Shown here piece by piece: positions 40,426 to 55,337 of a stretch of DNA of 64,000 nt. Source of the DNA: Anoplopoma fimbria. Its lineage: Eukaryota > Chordata > Actinopteri > Perciformes > Anoplopomatidae. The translations under genes and the position numbers were made by a program. The notes beneath the pieces were generated by a model, which had not been told where the DNA came from, ran no database searches, and saw nothing but the letters and a program-made list of their open reading frames with translations. The stretch is from positions 23,211,728 through 23,275,727 of the forward strand of contig NC_072459.1 in NCBI RefSeq assembly GCF_027596085.1, given 5' to 3'. Position 1 is the first letter of the stretch; every line of letters starts with the position of its first letter.

Positions 40426-40734
40426 TCCTGTCTGACTGACTCACCACTACCAAATAATTAAGAGTTTTACTTACCAACAATTACATTTATTTTGTTCCTG
40501 GAACTTAATCCAGAGATAATCAGTGGCCGTTACAGTTAAAGGTCCTCTACAGAGAAGTATATTTAAAGATTTTCTCCACACTTTGACATCACCAAAGCTT
40601 CTGTCATGTAAATATTACATTCATATGTATAAATGCACACATACAAATATCGAGCACAGTATATTTTGTTCATGCTCTCACATCACACTATCACTGTGCA
40701 CATTGCGGTAAATGTTATGAGTTCTCTTTGAAGG

Positions 40735-41110
40735 TCAAATACTCCGGTCAGGGCGTTCTAGTGCCTGGCCGTACGATGGAAAAGGAACAGAGACACTTAA
40801 AGAAGGATGAGCTCATGCTGCAGAGAAACCAGATCAAAGAAACCCAGTTTCACTAACTGATAAGGCCCTCAGAAAGTCTAAACCAAGAGCCGCCTTCCTT
40901 TATTAGGGACCTATCATATTCAACTCATAAAAGTCTATATAACATGATGCGCACTCTGTTTAAGCGCCTTTTAGTTGCTGAACTTCTCAGTACTGCTAGG
41001 CCCGTGCACGTATAACTGCTGGGCGATATACTCCTGTTATCCTACAATAAATGTCACATTTGTTTTAAGATGAATCTGGTGTAGAAGTCTCTCTTGTTTT
41101 CCACTCAACA
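40735..41110 (+). mobile_element. possible LTR-like fragment
   Basis: Contains a TATA-like TCTATATAAC near 40937 and AATAAA near 41048, spaced as in retroviral or retrotransposon LTRs. I could not find matching TG/CA ends with a target duplication, so this is tentative. Confidence 0.25.
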
Positions 41111-41953
41111 CTTCCATGGACATCAGCTTTACAACTGTCCACCTCACATTCACCATCAAACACACCCAGTGGCCTGCATGGTGCCACACTCTCACAAACT
41201 GACAGCTTTGTGAAGGTGCTGATGGGTAACAAGTCCCTACAGACCTGGGTCATTTACAACTGTGACCCTCACTGGGACTAAGCCTCCTGCCTGGGTAAAT
41301 TAAAGAGTAGAGCTGAGGCCTGAGGTGTGAGGTGTGGGGTGAAGATCATCGCTGCTATGATCAGGTCAATTACTTCTGTGGATCGCATGAATCATTTCAA
41401 TTAGGTCAAATACGTTTGTGTTACAGAATCCATGGAAAAAACTTGGCTATATAGTAGGTGGTTTATTGTAGTAGAGACTGGTATAGTGTGCGTAAGGGTA
41501 TTCTATCCTATAAAACCTATAACAAAGAAACAAATGTTTTTTTGATCTTTAATTGATCACAGATTGTAAATACTTTCAATAACATGCAGTTAATTATTTC
41601 ACTGTGACACGTGTCAAATGTAGGCAAGAGCATTAGCTGCTTTATGAGCAGAACGGAAAACCCACTAGGTAAATCTAGTAAAAGTATGGAACAATAAGTG
41701 AACAATAAAACGAATTGCCAACTTGAGGGAATAGCAATATCAGCCATAATAACTTCAGTTTGCCGGAACATCAGCCTGCTTTCCCTGTAAAGTCAGACAG
41801 ACAGATGGACACATCTCCAACACGCCTGAGGACAATAGTTAAGGAGGAAGCAGAAAGTAACTAAAAGACACCATAATTCGGTTTCACCTAAATGTGTGTA
41901 TTGTGTTTACTTTAAGTGCCTAAATATATTTTTTGTATCAAGCTATTGCTTCA

Positions 41954-42382
41954 TTTATTTATTTACAATTAATGTGATATGACAATATTGTTTTTGTAAG
42001 ACAGCAGCCAATAAAGCTTGGATCAAGCTGCACAGACAGAGACTGAGTGAGTGGGTGGGTGAAAGGAAGAACGTGTGAGAGTCAATGAACACGACAGATG
42101 TACTGAGCCTTTAAGTACTGACTCTGACTGAACTACAGTAACAACCCTGTGTTGTACAACACACTGTCCAAGAGATTGAGTGAAAAGCAAAACACAGACA
42201 TTCAATGAATGGCCAGAGAAAATCAATCAAGATGCTCTTCTTACATTTAAAGTACAGCGTGGGTATCTTTCAAGGTGTGCTAAGAGTGTGTTTCAGCTTG
42301 TCAGAAACATACAGAAGCATGTTTGAATGTGTGACATTGTTGTGATCATGTCAGCATGTGAGTGTGTTGTGTTCACAGGTGT
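41954..42382 (-). other. mei1 3' UTR (probable extent)
   Basis: Overlapping minus-strand AATAAA signals at 41963-41954, about 420 nt after the stop codon. Confidence 0.5.
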
Positions 42383-45300
42383 TTATGCGTGTTTCACTTC
42401 AGGTGAGGGATACACGATGTTGCCGGGCAGATTGGGGCTGCAGCTCTCGCTTGGCATCTGTAGGCCGAGGGACTCCATCACAGCCTTCACTCTCTGCTTG
42501 TGCTCCTCTGTGAGTGGCGGCTGCAGTACACTGCTCTGGATCTGAACGAGCAAAAACAAGAGGGAGAATTTTATTTTGTTCAATTAAAGAAGGGAGAGGG
42601 GAGACAAGCAGCATTATGAGGGAGGAACATAAAGGAGAATGGAGAAATGAAAAGAAAGAGCACAGGACATAATGCCGATATTGGGACTTGAAGGTTAATA
42701 GGCAGTGAGGAGGGAGATGAGAAGACAAAAGCTGAAGTCGGAAAAGAAAGTTGAATGTCTGAATCAGATAAGAAAAAGTTCCTTTTTATCCTAGCTGACT
42801 GATATACAAGAACGGGAGCATTTCGACTGCCTCTCAACATGGTGACGGCTTTTACTGTAAACTACAGCAAAAGTGCTGAAAGAGCTTACAGTGTTTACCT
42901 AATGGGGAATGGGAGAGTGGTTACTACGCTTCTGCAATGACACAGTTGGTCAGGACTCTAATCAGCTGAAACCAATGTATAAGAGCAGTGCAGAGCGGCG
43001 ACTGTGAGCTAACCAGTGGGGAACGAACGAGCTCTAAAAGCACCACGGCCTGCACGGTTATGTCAAGGCGAGGAGCAAATACATTTTCTGCTCAGCTAGA
43101 CATTACTCCACTATGTCTTTACATAGCAGACAGTTGCTTGCCACTTTATTAATGCTCTGAACCCCTGAACCGCACCTTTAGAAAACAAAATACATAAGCA
43201 AGGCTGACAAAGGGCAGATTCTTCAGAGGGAGACTCACACACACACACCTGGGATTTGCAGAGTGCTAAATAAGTAAGCATGACAGAAAGCTTCTACTGC
43301 AAAAACAAAACTGTTAACGTCAGATGTCACAGGCAATACTGCAGAATTACAACCGTATTAACACAATATTGTTGTTAGCTACAGCAGCCTGAGTATTGTT
43401 AATATGCCTCCAACATCCTTTGTATTGTCACCAAACTATCATCATCTCCGCCATCATTACCATAATCATCATTCTCTGCACTAGTGGAGAATGAGAAAAA
43501 ATCTGGAACTTTAAGAAGTTTCCAGAGAGAGAGAGAGAGAGAGAGAGAGATCTCCATACACAAGTGAATGTTGCACTCAAAGTTAAAGCTGTTATTTCTC
43601 TGCAACAGTTCCTATACAGTGACTCGAGAGGATGATATTTTGAGGAACAGGCGGGTGAAGGAAAGGGCAAAATTTAAAAGAATTGTTCCGGTAACTGAAA
43701 AGAGCAAAAGGGGAAATAGAGGTGAATGGAGAGGAGTTGGTGGGGTGAGAACAATTTGGAGAGCAAAAGAAGAGGAGAGAGGAGGCAAAGGGAAAGAGGG
43801 AGAAACAGAAGAGGCAACCAAGTGAAAGGTCATTCTGCGTACGCAAGAATGAAAGAGATAGAAAGAGTGCTGGATAACAGAGTCCCTCCAGTCTGGGGGC
43901 CATGTATGAGAAGATGGCAAGCATTAGAAATTATGAGAAGGGACTCTCCCCTAAGACCAGCCCCTATATGACAAGCTGACTTAGTATGCAGCCCAAGCCT
44001 CTTACCCTGACCACTGGATCATATAGACATACACATACTGTTGAGACAGGAAGACAAGCACAAGCAGATGTTTAACAAGTCTGAATGGAGGACTGGAAAT
44101 AGCCATGGGCTCAAGCTGCAAAAGCAAATGATGCATGCATGCACACACGATTGCTTGTATCATATCGTGTGCACAAACATGCCTCCATGACACACACACT
44201 CAGTTGACAGTTATGTCACAACTCATCGGGAAGAAGCAAGATAGTGATACGACACCAGATCCCTGGCAGATGTGCACAGAGAGCTTCCTCGTGAACTGAG
44301 ATTTAAGTACACAGGCAGATCAACAGAGCTTAAGGACAAAGTTCAGTGTGTGTGTGTGTGTGTTTGTGTTTATGTGTGACAGATTGGAGCAGAAGAGATG
44401 CGCATGTATTCGCACAGTTTATGATTCTCTGGCACGTGCTGCACTGGGTGCTGCAGTTCGTGCCATCATTCTGTCACTCCTCTGATTCGGAGCTACTTTC
44501 AGAATACTAAATGTGCTTCTGGTCCTATATGTGACGCCAAATTTGAGCAAAGCAATCTGATGTGGCTGCTACTCCTTCTGTGTTTTATAAAGTCTTGAAG
44601 CAAACGCAGATGGGCTTTGTGCACTCGCTGCAAAGCTAACAAGGGTAACGACGAGGGCGTAGTTCATCATGTTCAATTTGTGCTGAAACAAGATCTTCAC
44701 AGGGAATACTTGCATCTGAAGCCAGTTCATACAATACCGTGTTTCTTCTGGGGATAATCTGAGTGATTTGATGAATGATGCTGATCTCTACTTAATGCTG
44801 CCATCGCAACGGAGCAGAGCAAAAATTTAATTTGAGCAAAGTTGTTTTCTTTAGTTGATCTGCCCCATACACCCTCATGATGTAAGTAAAACCAAATTAT
44901 TTATCCATATTTTCTGTTTGCATTTTTTTTGTATGACGTCCTACATTACGTTCCAGTGTAACTTTTTAATTGACCTTTGATGGATATGTGCAACAACTAC
45001 AGAATAGCGCCGATTAACCTTAAAAAAACATAACCTGGTTGGTTAATAATTCACCAACCAGTAGAGGCCTTTAGATTGACAAACTCATTTTAACATCTGT
45101 GGGTAGTAGGTTTTACGTCTGTCATCAGCAGTGAAAGGCTGAGGCAGTGTGCAATCATCTTCAAACAAATGGCCCGCAGCAACAAAATGTCCACTGAGTG
45201 AGATTGCAGTTATCAATTTATTCCTTGAACGCCTCAATGCTAACCAGCCGTTTGGCTCCCATTTACGTCTTGGTCTTTCAAGTCGAGTCAAATATAAGTT

Positions 45301-48300
45301 TAAAGCTAATGTTTTCTTATTTCTCCAACCATATATCTTATCCCAAGAGCACAACGGTATCAGGGTGCAGTGATTGGTCCAGACACAATTAAAATGGTCA
45401 CCTGCGTCAAAAGGGGGGTCCAATAAATGAGGATTTTAAATTCAGTCTCTAGTTTCTGTGACACAGATGACGCGTCATTAGTGCCGACATGACTAATGAT
45501 TCTGGATACCAAAGGGTATGTGCAACTAACAGATGGGTTTACTGAGTTAATGTGAATGACAAGCACTTCTAGATAGCAGTAACTCCTTGCTTTGTGTACA
45601 TAAGTATGACCATTAAAGATGTTAAGTTCCAAAATCAGAGCATATCTGTTGTTTCTCAACGGCTCTCACCATGGCGACAGCTAGAGAGAGAGAGCTAACA
45701 GTGTTAACCTTGTGGGTAACCGGAGTGCGGATGCTATGCTTTGGCGACAATGCCAATGCGTTATCAGCTATTTTAGCTCCCTGTGTGAGTGGGCCACTCA
45801 TACAGGGAATCATATGCACTAACATGCATGTGCATGTTAGTGCATGTTAGCTGGACCGGCTACATAAACAAAGCACAAAGAAGGCCGGATTACAACACAC
45901 ACAGTGACTTCCTTCTCTGCTCCGCTATAATTTTACTTAGCAGGTAGTTGATTGTGACTATATTAATGCTCTAAATAAGGAATTTAGCACCTTCTATGAT
46001 GACACAATTACAAGAGTGGAAGAGGGATGTGGAGAGGGAAAACTGCTTGCGTGAGATGTGTCCATGGCAGATGCCTGACAGGCAAGAAAGTCAGCAGGAT
46101 TTTGAGGAGGCATCAGTTTCAGACTACAGACCACACTTCCCAGACAAAAAGCACAACTGAGCAACACCACCTGTCAAACCTTATGGTACCTACCTCTGAG
46201 CTTACACTTTGCACTAGTCTTTGCAATTGCAATGTTAACTAGAGCCGCTGTCAACCATTTACCTGTCAGGCTGTGTGGCTGAAGTATGATGAAGTCCCAC
46301 ACTGAGGCTACTGTTGTAAATTGGCACTTTGTTACGGCGGTGCTTCTATGCAAAATTCTGGTACTTTATTTGCATAAAGAAAACTTTATTTGCAGGGAAG
46401 AACAAAAGTATTATAAACCCTGCTTGAACCCGACTGATACTGATCTTGTATGAACTTGATTTATTCTCTGATTCATTTATTCAAGGAATGGAGATATTTA
46501 TGTGTAACAGTGTGATACAAGTCTATTGCTGTGAGAGTGTCCATTGTTTGATCTTTGTGTGTTTGTCAGCGTGTACGTGTGTACCTGTGAGAGGAGCAGC
46601 CTGATGGCCTGTGCTGCTTCCTCACTGAGCACCTCCCGCCCCCTCTTCTCCACTGCCTCCGTCACCTGGAGCAGGTCAGGCTCCCACAGCACTGAAGTAC
46701 TGCCGTGCTGCAGGAGCTGCAGAACCACAAGCACAGAGTGATGAACACATCCAAGTGCACGATCATGCACAGATGTAGTCATTAATATACATGGGGGAAT
46801 TACAGTGAGGAGAGTGAGAAAAGTAGAAAACTAGAAGAGGGAGGTAGAAATAAAGAGACAGAGGAAAGCATAAAGAATCAAGGTAACAATAAACATGTTT
46901 TTCTTTTAAAGTGATCTGATATTGTGGACAATGTAGAGGTCAATTGACCCTTTGCTAAGTTCCGCCCTCAAATGAAGACTGGCTAATCATAGTGTATCAT
47001 TGTCTAGCTCTGACAAGGATTGGACAACTTAATGGCTCTGCTCTATAAACTCACATGCAATCAGATTTTCAATATTTTTCTATAATGATACTCATTACCT
47101 GGAGCGGTTGGAAAGATATACAAGTTTCTTAAATGTTATGTTTCTACATAAAAAAACTGTGTATTTCAGTACATCATTGGCTAACGTGAGCACGCCTATG
47201 CTGTGCTAGCTACTGAAAGTATACTGAATGCATACACATACTGCAAAGGGACTATTTCATTTGTTACAATTTTGTAAAGACCTAAATATGAGAAATGTGT
47301 AGAGATCGACATACATCCTCACAAAAACTACTTTTGTTTGGTGATGTATTGTCCTAGAAATGATTGCTGCTCATTTAGATGTGTTGGGTCAATGGGGTAC
47401 AGCTGACCAGCAGTTCCTCCCCTGAGTTTAATGAATAAATGAAAAATGTTTAGAGCCTCAGTTCACAACCCACAATATGGTAATATTTCAAAAATGTCTA
47501 TGTGTTGCAGGATGTCAGCCTGCATAAAACTGTACTATATTCATCCTCATTACTCATGCGATCCAAATACTCTACCACTTTCATGTTTTTATTATTTCAT
47601 TAAGTTTTTATGATATTAATATCAAATATTCATTACTTCTCAAAACCGTGCCCAATAAATTACACTTAATTTGAGATGTGTGTGTGTGTGTGTAAAACCT
47701 CTCACAATTGTGATGAGTCTGAGAGTGGCAGGGTGGAGCTGGGCGCTCTCTCCTGAGCTGAGCAGGCAGTGGACGAGGAATCGACTCCATGGCTGACACG
47801 CCACGTACTTTGCTAACACGCAGACATACGCACAGAAAACACACCACGAGGGGGAGAAAAAATGACAAGTTAGGATACCTAACTCAGATCAATTCAGTTT
47901 AAATTCTCCTGGTGCAAATACTAAAGAAATGGATTAAGGTTAATGACACACAGCAGGCTTGTAAAAAACAAAACAAACGTGCTTGCTACAGCGCTGAAGA
48001 CAGAGATAATATGAGATAATACCTGAGAATACTTGCACACATACATCCTCTTTCATCTCTCTCTCACATGCGCACATGCAGAGATAACTTCTACATTTCC
48101 AAACTGTCTCCCTGTCTGGTACCTGTAGCGGGACTCTTCCTCTGGAGGAAGCCCAGCAGGGAGCTTAGACAGTTGACTGAGGCTCTGAGCAACAGCTCGT
48201 GCTTCTGAGGAGAAAGAGAGGCGGCACGGTGAAGCATGAGAGAGAAGCCAAGTAAACAATAAAAAAGAGAATGAAAGAACATCTTCCAGCTCAAAAGTGT

Positions 48301-51300
48301 TTGCAAGTCAAAGGAGCACACAGGACTGGGATGTAGACACAATGGACACAAACACATGTGCTCAGCAGTGGACAGAGATGCACCTAGAAACAAAAGGGAG
48401 AACAAGGGAACACTGGGGAGAGCGACTGAGTGAGGTTTTTAATAATGCATGTCTCTCCCAGAGGGGCGGCGCTGGCAGTGCGCACTATGTAGTGTCCAAA
48501 AATACTGAAGTAGGCCAGGCGGATATATAGACGACAGTGGAGTGTTACACCCTAATCTTGAGACGGAGGGAGAAGTGAGAGGAAAGGTGGGGATAAAGGA
48601 TCGAAGGAGGTGAATTTGGTAGAGGGAAGAGGGCAGAGGTGGAGATGAAGATGAAAGGAGAGGCTTAGTGAGAGAAAGGAGGGCCAGAAAAGGGAGCAGA
48701 AAGAGGAAAGCAGTCAAGAAAGTAGAGGAGAGAAGCTGCAGTGTTTGCTCCTGCCACCAAACCAGAGCATCATAAGGAATAAGAGAGCGAAACATAAGAA
48801 AGAGGAGGGGAGTAGGGAACTCCTATCAGCAGCTGAACAGCTGACCACAGAGCACTGAACCGTAGAGCCGAAGCTCAGTTCAGCACTAAACTCTTTTACA
48901 CAGAGAAGAAATGCCACTGGTGTGGAACCAGAGGGTGGAATGCTGCAACATAGGCACTGGATAAAAAAAGAAATACAACAGCTAAATATCCCATAGTTAC
49001 CATATTTCATGTCACACTATCTGAAGATTGTCACACTCAAAAAAACCCAATATCTCTTTTGCAAATATATATGTTGATGTCTTTGTTTACATGTCATGAG
49101 TAAAGCATTACTAATTAACTTTACAGCTGGTATCTGTACTGTTTGTAATTTATTATATCATTATTATAAACATATGGTGCAGTATTGGCCAGCGTACTGG
49201 AGGAGCTGGGTTTCACAACACGGTTGCATTTTGCATGCAAATGAGCATCAAAATGAGCCCGGTGGCATTACACTTCATTAGCTGGAGCGTTTTCCAGGTT
49301 AGTTGATTACCCATTCAAATACACTGCAGGCTTCTACACTACCTCCCTTCGACTACTCTGACACCTTCTCTCTAGTTCAGACATCATTTTGATGACCTCT
49401 CACCGCCGGCAAGGGCAGCAGCTTGCTGATTGTTTTAACGCACTTGCAGGCTGTAAAGTTTTAATGACCTGCCACTGCGATACTGTAGCAAAACAAATCA
49501 TTTAGCTATAAATCACGTCTATCTTGATGAGTATTTGTGGAGTCAAGAATTACTTGTCAATGTAAACCCTAAATTACTGAACACTGGTGTAAGTCTACAG
49601 CATCCACTCCCGACCTTTTTCAAGTTGCTCATCCTTGTCAGTCAAAATGACCAGCACCACTAGAAACAAGCACGAAACAAATACATTCGACAGTTAGAGA
49701 CTGTGTAGGAATACTTCATCTTGAGCACAACCCTGTATTTCCAAAGACTAAGTCAATGGGAGAAGAAATGTATGTGGCCAAGGAAGCTCTTTTGTCCAGC
49801 GTCTTGTATCTAAGGCGGGGCAATATAAATCGATGATTGATATCGTAATATCAGACTAGATATCGTCTTAGATTTTAGATTTCGTTGGAATAAGGGTAGT
49901 CTTTTCCTGGTGATAAATTCTGCATTACAGTAAAGTGATGTAACTTTCTTAACTAACCATACTGTTCTAGCTGTTCAGACATTATTGATGATAAGGGTTT
50001 GATGGGTTCATCAAAAATCTCATCTTGCAAATATTTTGTGAAAGCACTAATAGTCAAACCTACAGTACCGTCTTAACATTGAGGTATTTGGTCAAAAATG
50101 TTATTTTCTCCATATCGCCCAGTCCCACTTGTATCACAATCTTCTCATAATATTTCGGCTGTGGCACATGAGGTAGAGCGCTTGACCCACAACCACAACC
50201 ACAAGGTCAGTGGTTCGAACCCCTCTACAGGCAACATGCCGAGGTGTCCTTGAGCAAGACACCTAACCCCAAAATTGCTCCCCGGGCGCTTCATTGCAGC
50301 CCACTGCTCCTCCGGGATGGGTCAAATACAGAGAACCGAATTTCCCCATTGTGGGACTAATAAAGGCTTAATTATTATTAAGGTGCTACTGTATGTACGG
50401 GTCTTAAAAATAATTTGAACCCATGTCCATTCAATGCACAATGAGTCTCAGAAGTGAGCTGTATTCAAGAGGAATCTTCCTTCTATTTTATGGACACAGT
50501 AAAAATGCATCACCACCACTCGTACTGGAGCTGCTCACAAGTCCTGCAAGCCTCGTGATTCATCGATTCCCAATCTATTAGAGTCAGTCATACAGAAACA
50601 ATGCATCCTTTATTGTTTGACTGTTGAGAGTTGGCCGTTAAGTCCCGGCAGTAAAGGTAGCAGTCAATATACTTGATTGTGTGATGGAGCATTTGAGTGC
50701 TTCATTTTTATGTACAGTAGTGCCTCTGTGTCTTGCGGTGCTGGAGCACTGCTTTGATCATAACGAATTAGGTTGAGACAACTGTGATATCAAAGCCGTG
50801 TGTTAACACTCAACATATGTAGTAGTTCTGTGCACAGCAGAAGTTAATAGAACAATTCTTTATAAGCTCTGTGATAAAGGGTCTACCTACCGCCTTATTT
50901 AGTGCACTGGATGACAGATATTTTGGACCATTTCGGTTCTTGCTCTGTGCTCAGCCGGCTGCCACCCAGGAGAAGCAGTGCTTCACCTGTTTATTGTTAG
51001 ACGACTGCTGGTGAGACACCAGTCAGCCTCTTTCGTAATAAACAACCAAAGTCAATACACCGGCTACCTCTATTAACTTTCTGGGATTGCTCTGGAGAGC
51101 GTGCCACTCCATTATGCTAACTACTTAATCAATTGAAATCTCATTTTCTGAACAACCTTGTTTGTGAAAGGCAGTTTCAATGCCATGGTGTTAAGATCTA
51201 AAAGACTACCTTCATGTTACCTCTGCTGCAGAATGAAAGGTGGAGTGAAAGTAAAGCGAGAGACGGTAGACATCGTCATATCAGCCTTTAAGCCCACTGC

Positions 51301-54300
51301 TGTGTGAGCACATGGTTATGTATATCTGATTAGGACAGATTTGCACACTGATTGTTTTTAATTCGTTAAACCAACATCTCTATACATGATGTTATTCATA
51401 ATGCATTTGTTAGGATCCAGAATGAGTCAATATGTGCTGGTTTATATAATTAAGAATGAAAGGACAGCATTACAGTGATGAGTGTGTAGCTCTCATTCCC
51501 TGATTCTACCTGCGGGCCAGCACCTCATTAGCATCAGTCTTCATTTTCCTTTGTTTTTTTATGATTTTGTGCCTGTGTCCATAAAGCCACCATTAAATAA
51601 ACTGCTGTACTCATAAATGTTTATGTTAATTCTTAATCGTTAAAAGGACAAGAAGATATTATGGAATTTAAGCAAATGCTGTGAAAAACAATATATTTGG
51701 CAGCACTCCACCTTTGGCAGCATAACCAGACAGAATGAAGTCGGTGTTCTCCGTTATTTCTGCTTCCACAAACAATAACTATGTGAGAAATGAAATGTTA
51801 CAAAGGCAGTCCCTGGAGCAGACTCAAGTTCATCTCTAAATTTACAAAAACATATTGCCCTTAAGATGATTTAACAGCAAGAACAACTGAGCTAAGTTAT
51901 GGTGCATTCATGCAGCACCTGTTATCATCCTCTGTTTCAAACAGAGTGGAGGTCTGCTTATGGACATCAACACCTCGTCAGGAAAATGTTCCAACTGTGG
52001 AAAGTAAGTACATTTACTAAAGTATTGTACTTAATTACATTTTGGAAATCAATATTGTACTTTTTACTTCACTTCATTCATTTTACAACATGATAATAAT
52101 AATTATATAATTAATAGTGATATGAAATAGGCCATTCTGCATTTTCACTTTTACTTAGGTTAAAGATCTGAGTACTTCTTCCACCACGGCAAAACTCCAA
52201 ACAAAGCGTTCAGAACTTGCTGAATTTAGGCTTTTGTCTCGCAGTAAGCATTTTTTCATGCGTCACCTCAAGTTTTGTGACTTTGACTGTATTAAACATG
52301 CTTATCCCAAATTTTATAGTAAATAAATATATAATAAAATCACCACAAAGTATATAAATCCCTTTAATGGAACGTGTATCCTGTCTCCAATAATCTTCTC
52401 TTTTTTTTTTTTTTTAAACCTAGGTGTGCTCACACGTACCTACACGCACACACATACACACACACCAACACAAAGATCAATACCCCCAAGTACATTTAAA
52501 TTGTTAAATGTAGTACAACCTGCAAAAGAAGTCCACTGAGAGCAGTTGAGAGGCACTGGGCTCCTCTGGAGCCGAGCGGGTACAAAGCACCATCTTCAAC
52601 CCCCAGAGGTCTGGGCCCCACCAGGCCAGGACCAGTGCTCAGACGCACCACTGCTGATGCCAGGTCAGCATCAAGGAGAGCTTGCAGCAACCTCAGGTAG
52701 CTGACTGGAAAGAGAAAGTGAGAGAGAGAAGGGGAAGAAACGAGGGCTGGTAAATGGCTGAAAAACTACGGGGGAGGAGATGAAATGCCTAAACACACAG
52801 GAGAGCAAGAGGAAGATGAGAGAAGAAAAACAAATGTGAAGGGCAAGGGTTAGGGCCAAGAGAAACAGGTGGATGGTAGAACCGAAATAAGTGAGCACTC
52901 AAAGTGGAAGTGAAAGTTTGAAATAAAAAAAGATGTTAAAAGCAAGAAGCAGAGGGAATAAAATGAGAGGCAGTTAACAGTTGAAAGGAATTGAGGGCCA
53001 TTTTTAAACTAATATGTGACAGAGAGAGAGGGAGCATGTGAGGCAGTGAGAGACGGGGTTGAAGGAAGGTCAGATAGACTGACGGACCAAAGTAGTGATG
53101 GAGATAAAGAGAGAGACACGGACAGAATGATCGCTCAAACACAGAGGGATCCAAACGGAGAGCTGGCCGCCATCTGAATTGCACTAATGCCAAGTACACT
53201 GAGATTAGAGCTCTCTGAGGGAGGGAGGACTCAATTAGTGGCAGCAGAAGAGGCAGGAGAGACACAACGCAGAGATAGAGAGAGAGAGGGGGAGGGATGG
53301 TTGGAGGCTGAGTGAGTGAAGAGAGGGAGAAAGAAAGAGAGGGAGCCGATACATCATGGCAGCCCTGACAGGCCACTTATCCCGCTGACAGACACAGACA
53401 CAGGAGCAGCAGGGATGATCTGTCTCCGAGTGGTGCAGCGAGATGCGGGCCACTTAATATAATTAAAGTGTTTGAAATGAATGCCCAGCGTTTGGTAAAC
53501 TCCACTGAGGATAAAGCATTAACAAACAGACACTTTACCTGTGCTGGAGGAGGACATGGTGTCACAGTTCTTCCTCCATACTGTCAGTAGTTCCATACTC
53601 CCTGTCACTCTGTCTCACTCATGTAATTGGCTCACTCTGTTCACCAGCCTGTCACTCTCTCTCAGTTCACTCCGGCCACTCCCAGTCCCAGTTCCACTTC
53701 CAGCTCTCAGCCCAGCCCAGCCCCCTCTCTCTCACCACACTCTCCCTCACTCACCTAATCAGCCTCATGCAGTGCACCTGTCTGCCACACCCACCTCATC
53801 AGCACAATCCCTCTCACCTGCTCACTCTGCTGCACCTACACCCTGCAGTATAAATGCCCCACTCATTCACACACTCACTGCCAGATCGTTCGTTGCATTT
53901 ATGTCAGACCTTCCAGCAATTTCCCGTGGACTGATTTCCCGTTGCCGACCCTGCCTGTCTGTCTGGACTTCCCTGCCTTGCCTGTGCCCCGGTCAACGAC
54001 TCAGCCTTCTGTCCCCGACCACCGGATTCCCCTACCTTGCCTTTGCCTCGGTTAGCCACCTTAGCCTTCTGTCCCCGACCACGAGTTTAGCCTCCGCTTC
54101 CTCTGGTTTCCGTCTGCCTGATCCCCTGCCTGTTTCCCAATGTGAGTCTGACCCTGCCTGTCTGTCTGCTGTGTGCTCAGCTTTAAATAAAGCTCCAGAA
54201 CTTTATCTGTCTCCTGGTCGTACTGCTTTTGGGTCCACACCACATCCGTGACACATGGAAACCAAAAGGAGGTAAACCTCATGAGTCTATCCTGAGGCTT

Positions 54301-55305
54301 ACACAGTATATGGACAGATGCTGCAATAATCAACAATCTCCAAATCTGAGCCGAACTCTACTGACTACTATATTGAGGCATCCTGGTTTTATTAACCCCC
54401 TAGTGTCTGTAATTGCACGGGACATTGTAAAATTGAGTAGCACAAAAATACAGAAAGGATGAAGCTGGGAAGAGTATAAGAAAATGCACAAAACTGGAAG
54501 GACAAAAAGAAAATGGGGGGTGGGGGGGAGATAAAACGTGAGCTGAGCACAAAATCCTTTCAGTGCTCTCACGTTACACACACTTGCTTTAAGCATCACA
54601 CTTGTATTGCTGATGAACTGTTTTGTTATGTACTGTCTGTCTTTCAGAAAATAATCATAAAATTCTGAGTTCGTTACCCAGCAAGAGATTATCTGTGTTT
54701 CTTTTCTGAACAAGGAGTCGCTGCACAGCTGTGTCGAGACTCCAGCTGATGCTCTTTTGGACCTTAAATAATGGAGAAAAAGAGAGGGGAAGAACAAGAG
54801 AGGGAGGCAGAATCAGAAGAATAATAAATTAAAAGATATCGTTGCAAGTTAGAATTTATTAACTCTGCAGTGTCAGCAGAGAGCAGAGATGAAAGTGCAT
54901 TGTTTTGTATCACATCCTAACTGGGATATCTAACAGATCCAATTAGCGTTTTGTATTCTGTGTTCACATCTGAATCGCCGCTCCATTTGGCTGTTTGTTC
55001 TGTGTCTTGCCCTTGACCGTGTTAAGTTCTCAACGGAAGTTGTGATAAGAGCAGAGCAGAGCTGTAGTGTGTACCTGAGCAGAGTGAAAGTGCTGCAAGG
55101 TAATGAGGGAGGACAGGAGTAGATGGCTGCAGCACAGCAAGGCTGAAGGAGGACTGGCTGATGGAGAGAGGGATGGAGCGGAGGAGGAGGAGGAGACTGT
55201 CTGCAGCTGGTCCATCAGTCCACTGTTGGAGAGCAGCACGGAGACAGCTGGGGAGGACAAAGCACTATGTCATCACACTTTGATGGGATTTGCACTTGTA
55301 TGTCA

Positions 55306-55337
<32 letters not shown>

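Larger units (their letters stand above)
48205..52519. other. mei1 intron, 4.3 kb
   Basis: Holds the hAT MITE (49811-50127) and an adjacent SINE (50155-50381). Elsewhere there are purine-rich tracts and no supported frame. Confidence 0.5.

Noticed and set aside
43612..43924. Overlapping Ser/Phe/Pro-rich minus frames of 102 and 110 codons
   Set aside because: Low-complexity translation of a purine-rich plus strand in a mei1 intron; no splice borders that fit the phase.
52936..53376. 146-codon Ser/Leu-rich minus frame
   Set aside because: Same cause: a polypurine tract read on the opposite strand. mei1 phases close without it.
53560..53576. Possible tiny mei1 exon ending at the donor-like GTAAAGTG near 53539
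   Set aside because: Would need a 5-nt exon broken by the solo LTR. Exons at 54678 and 52704 already join in frame.
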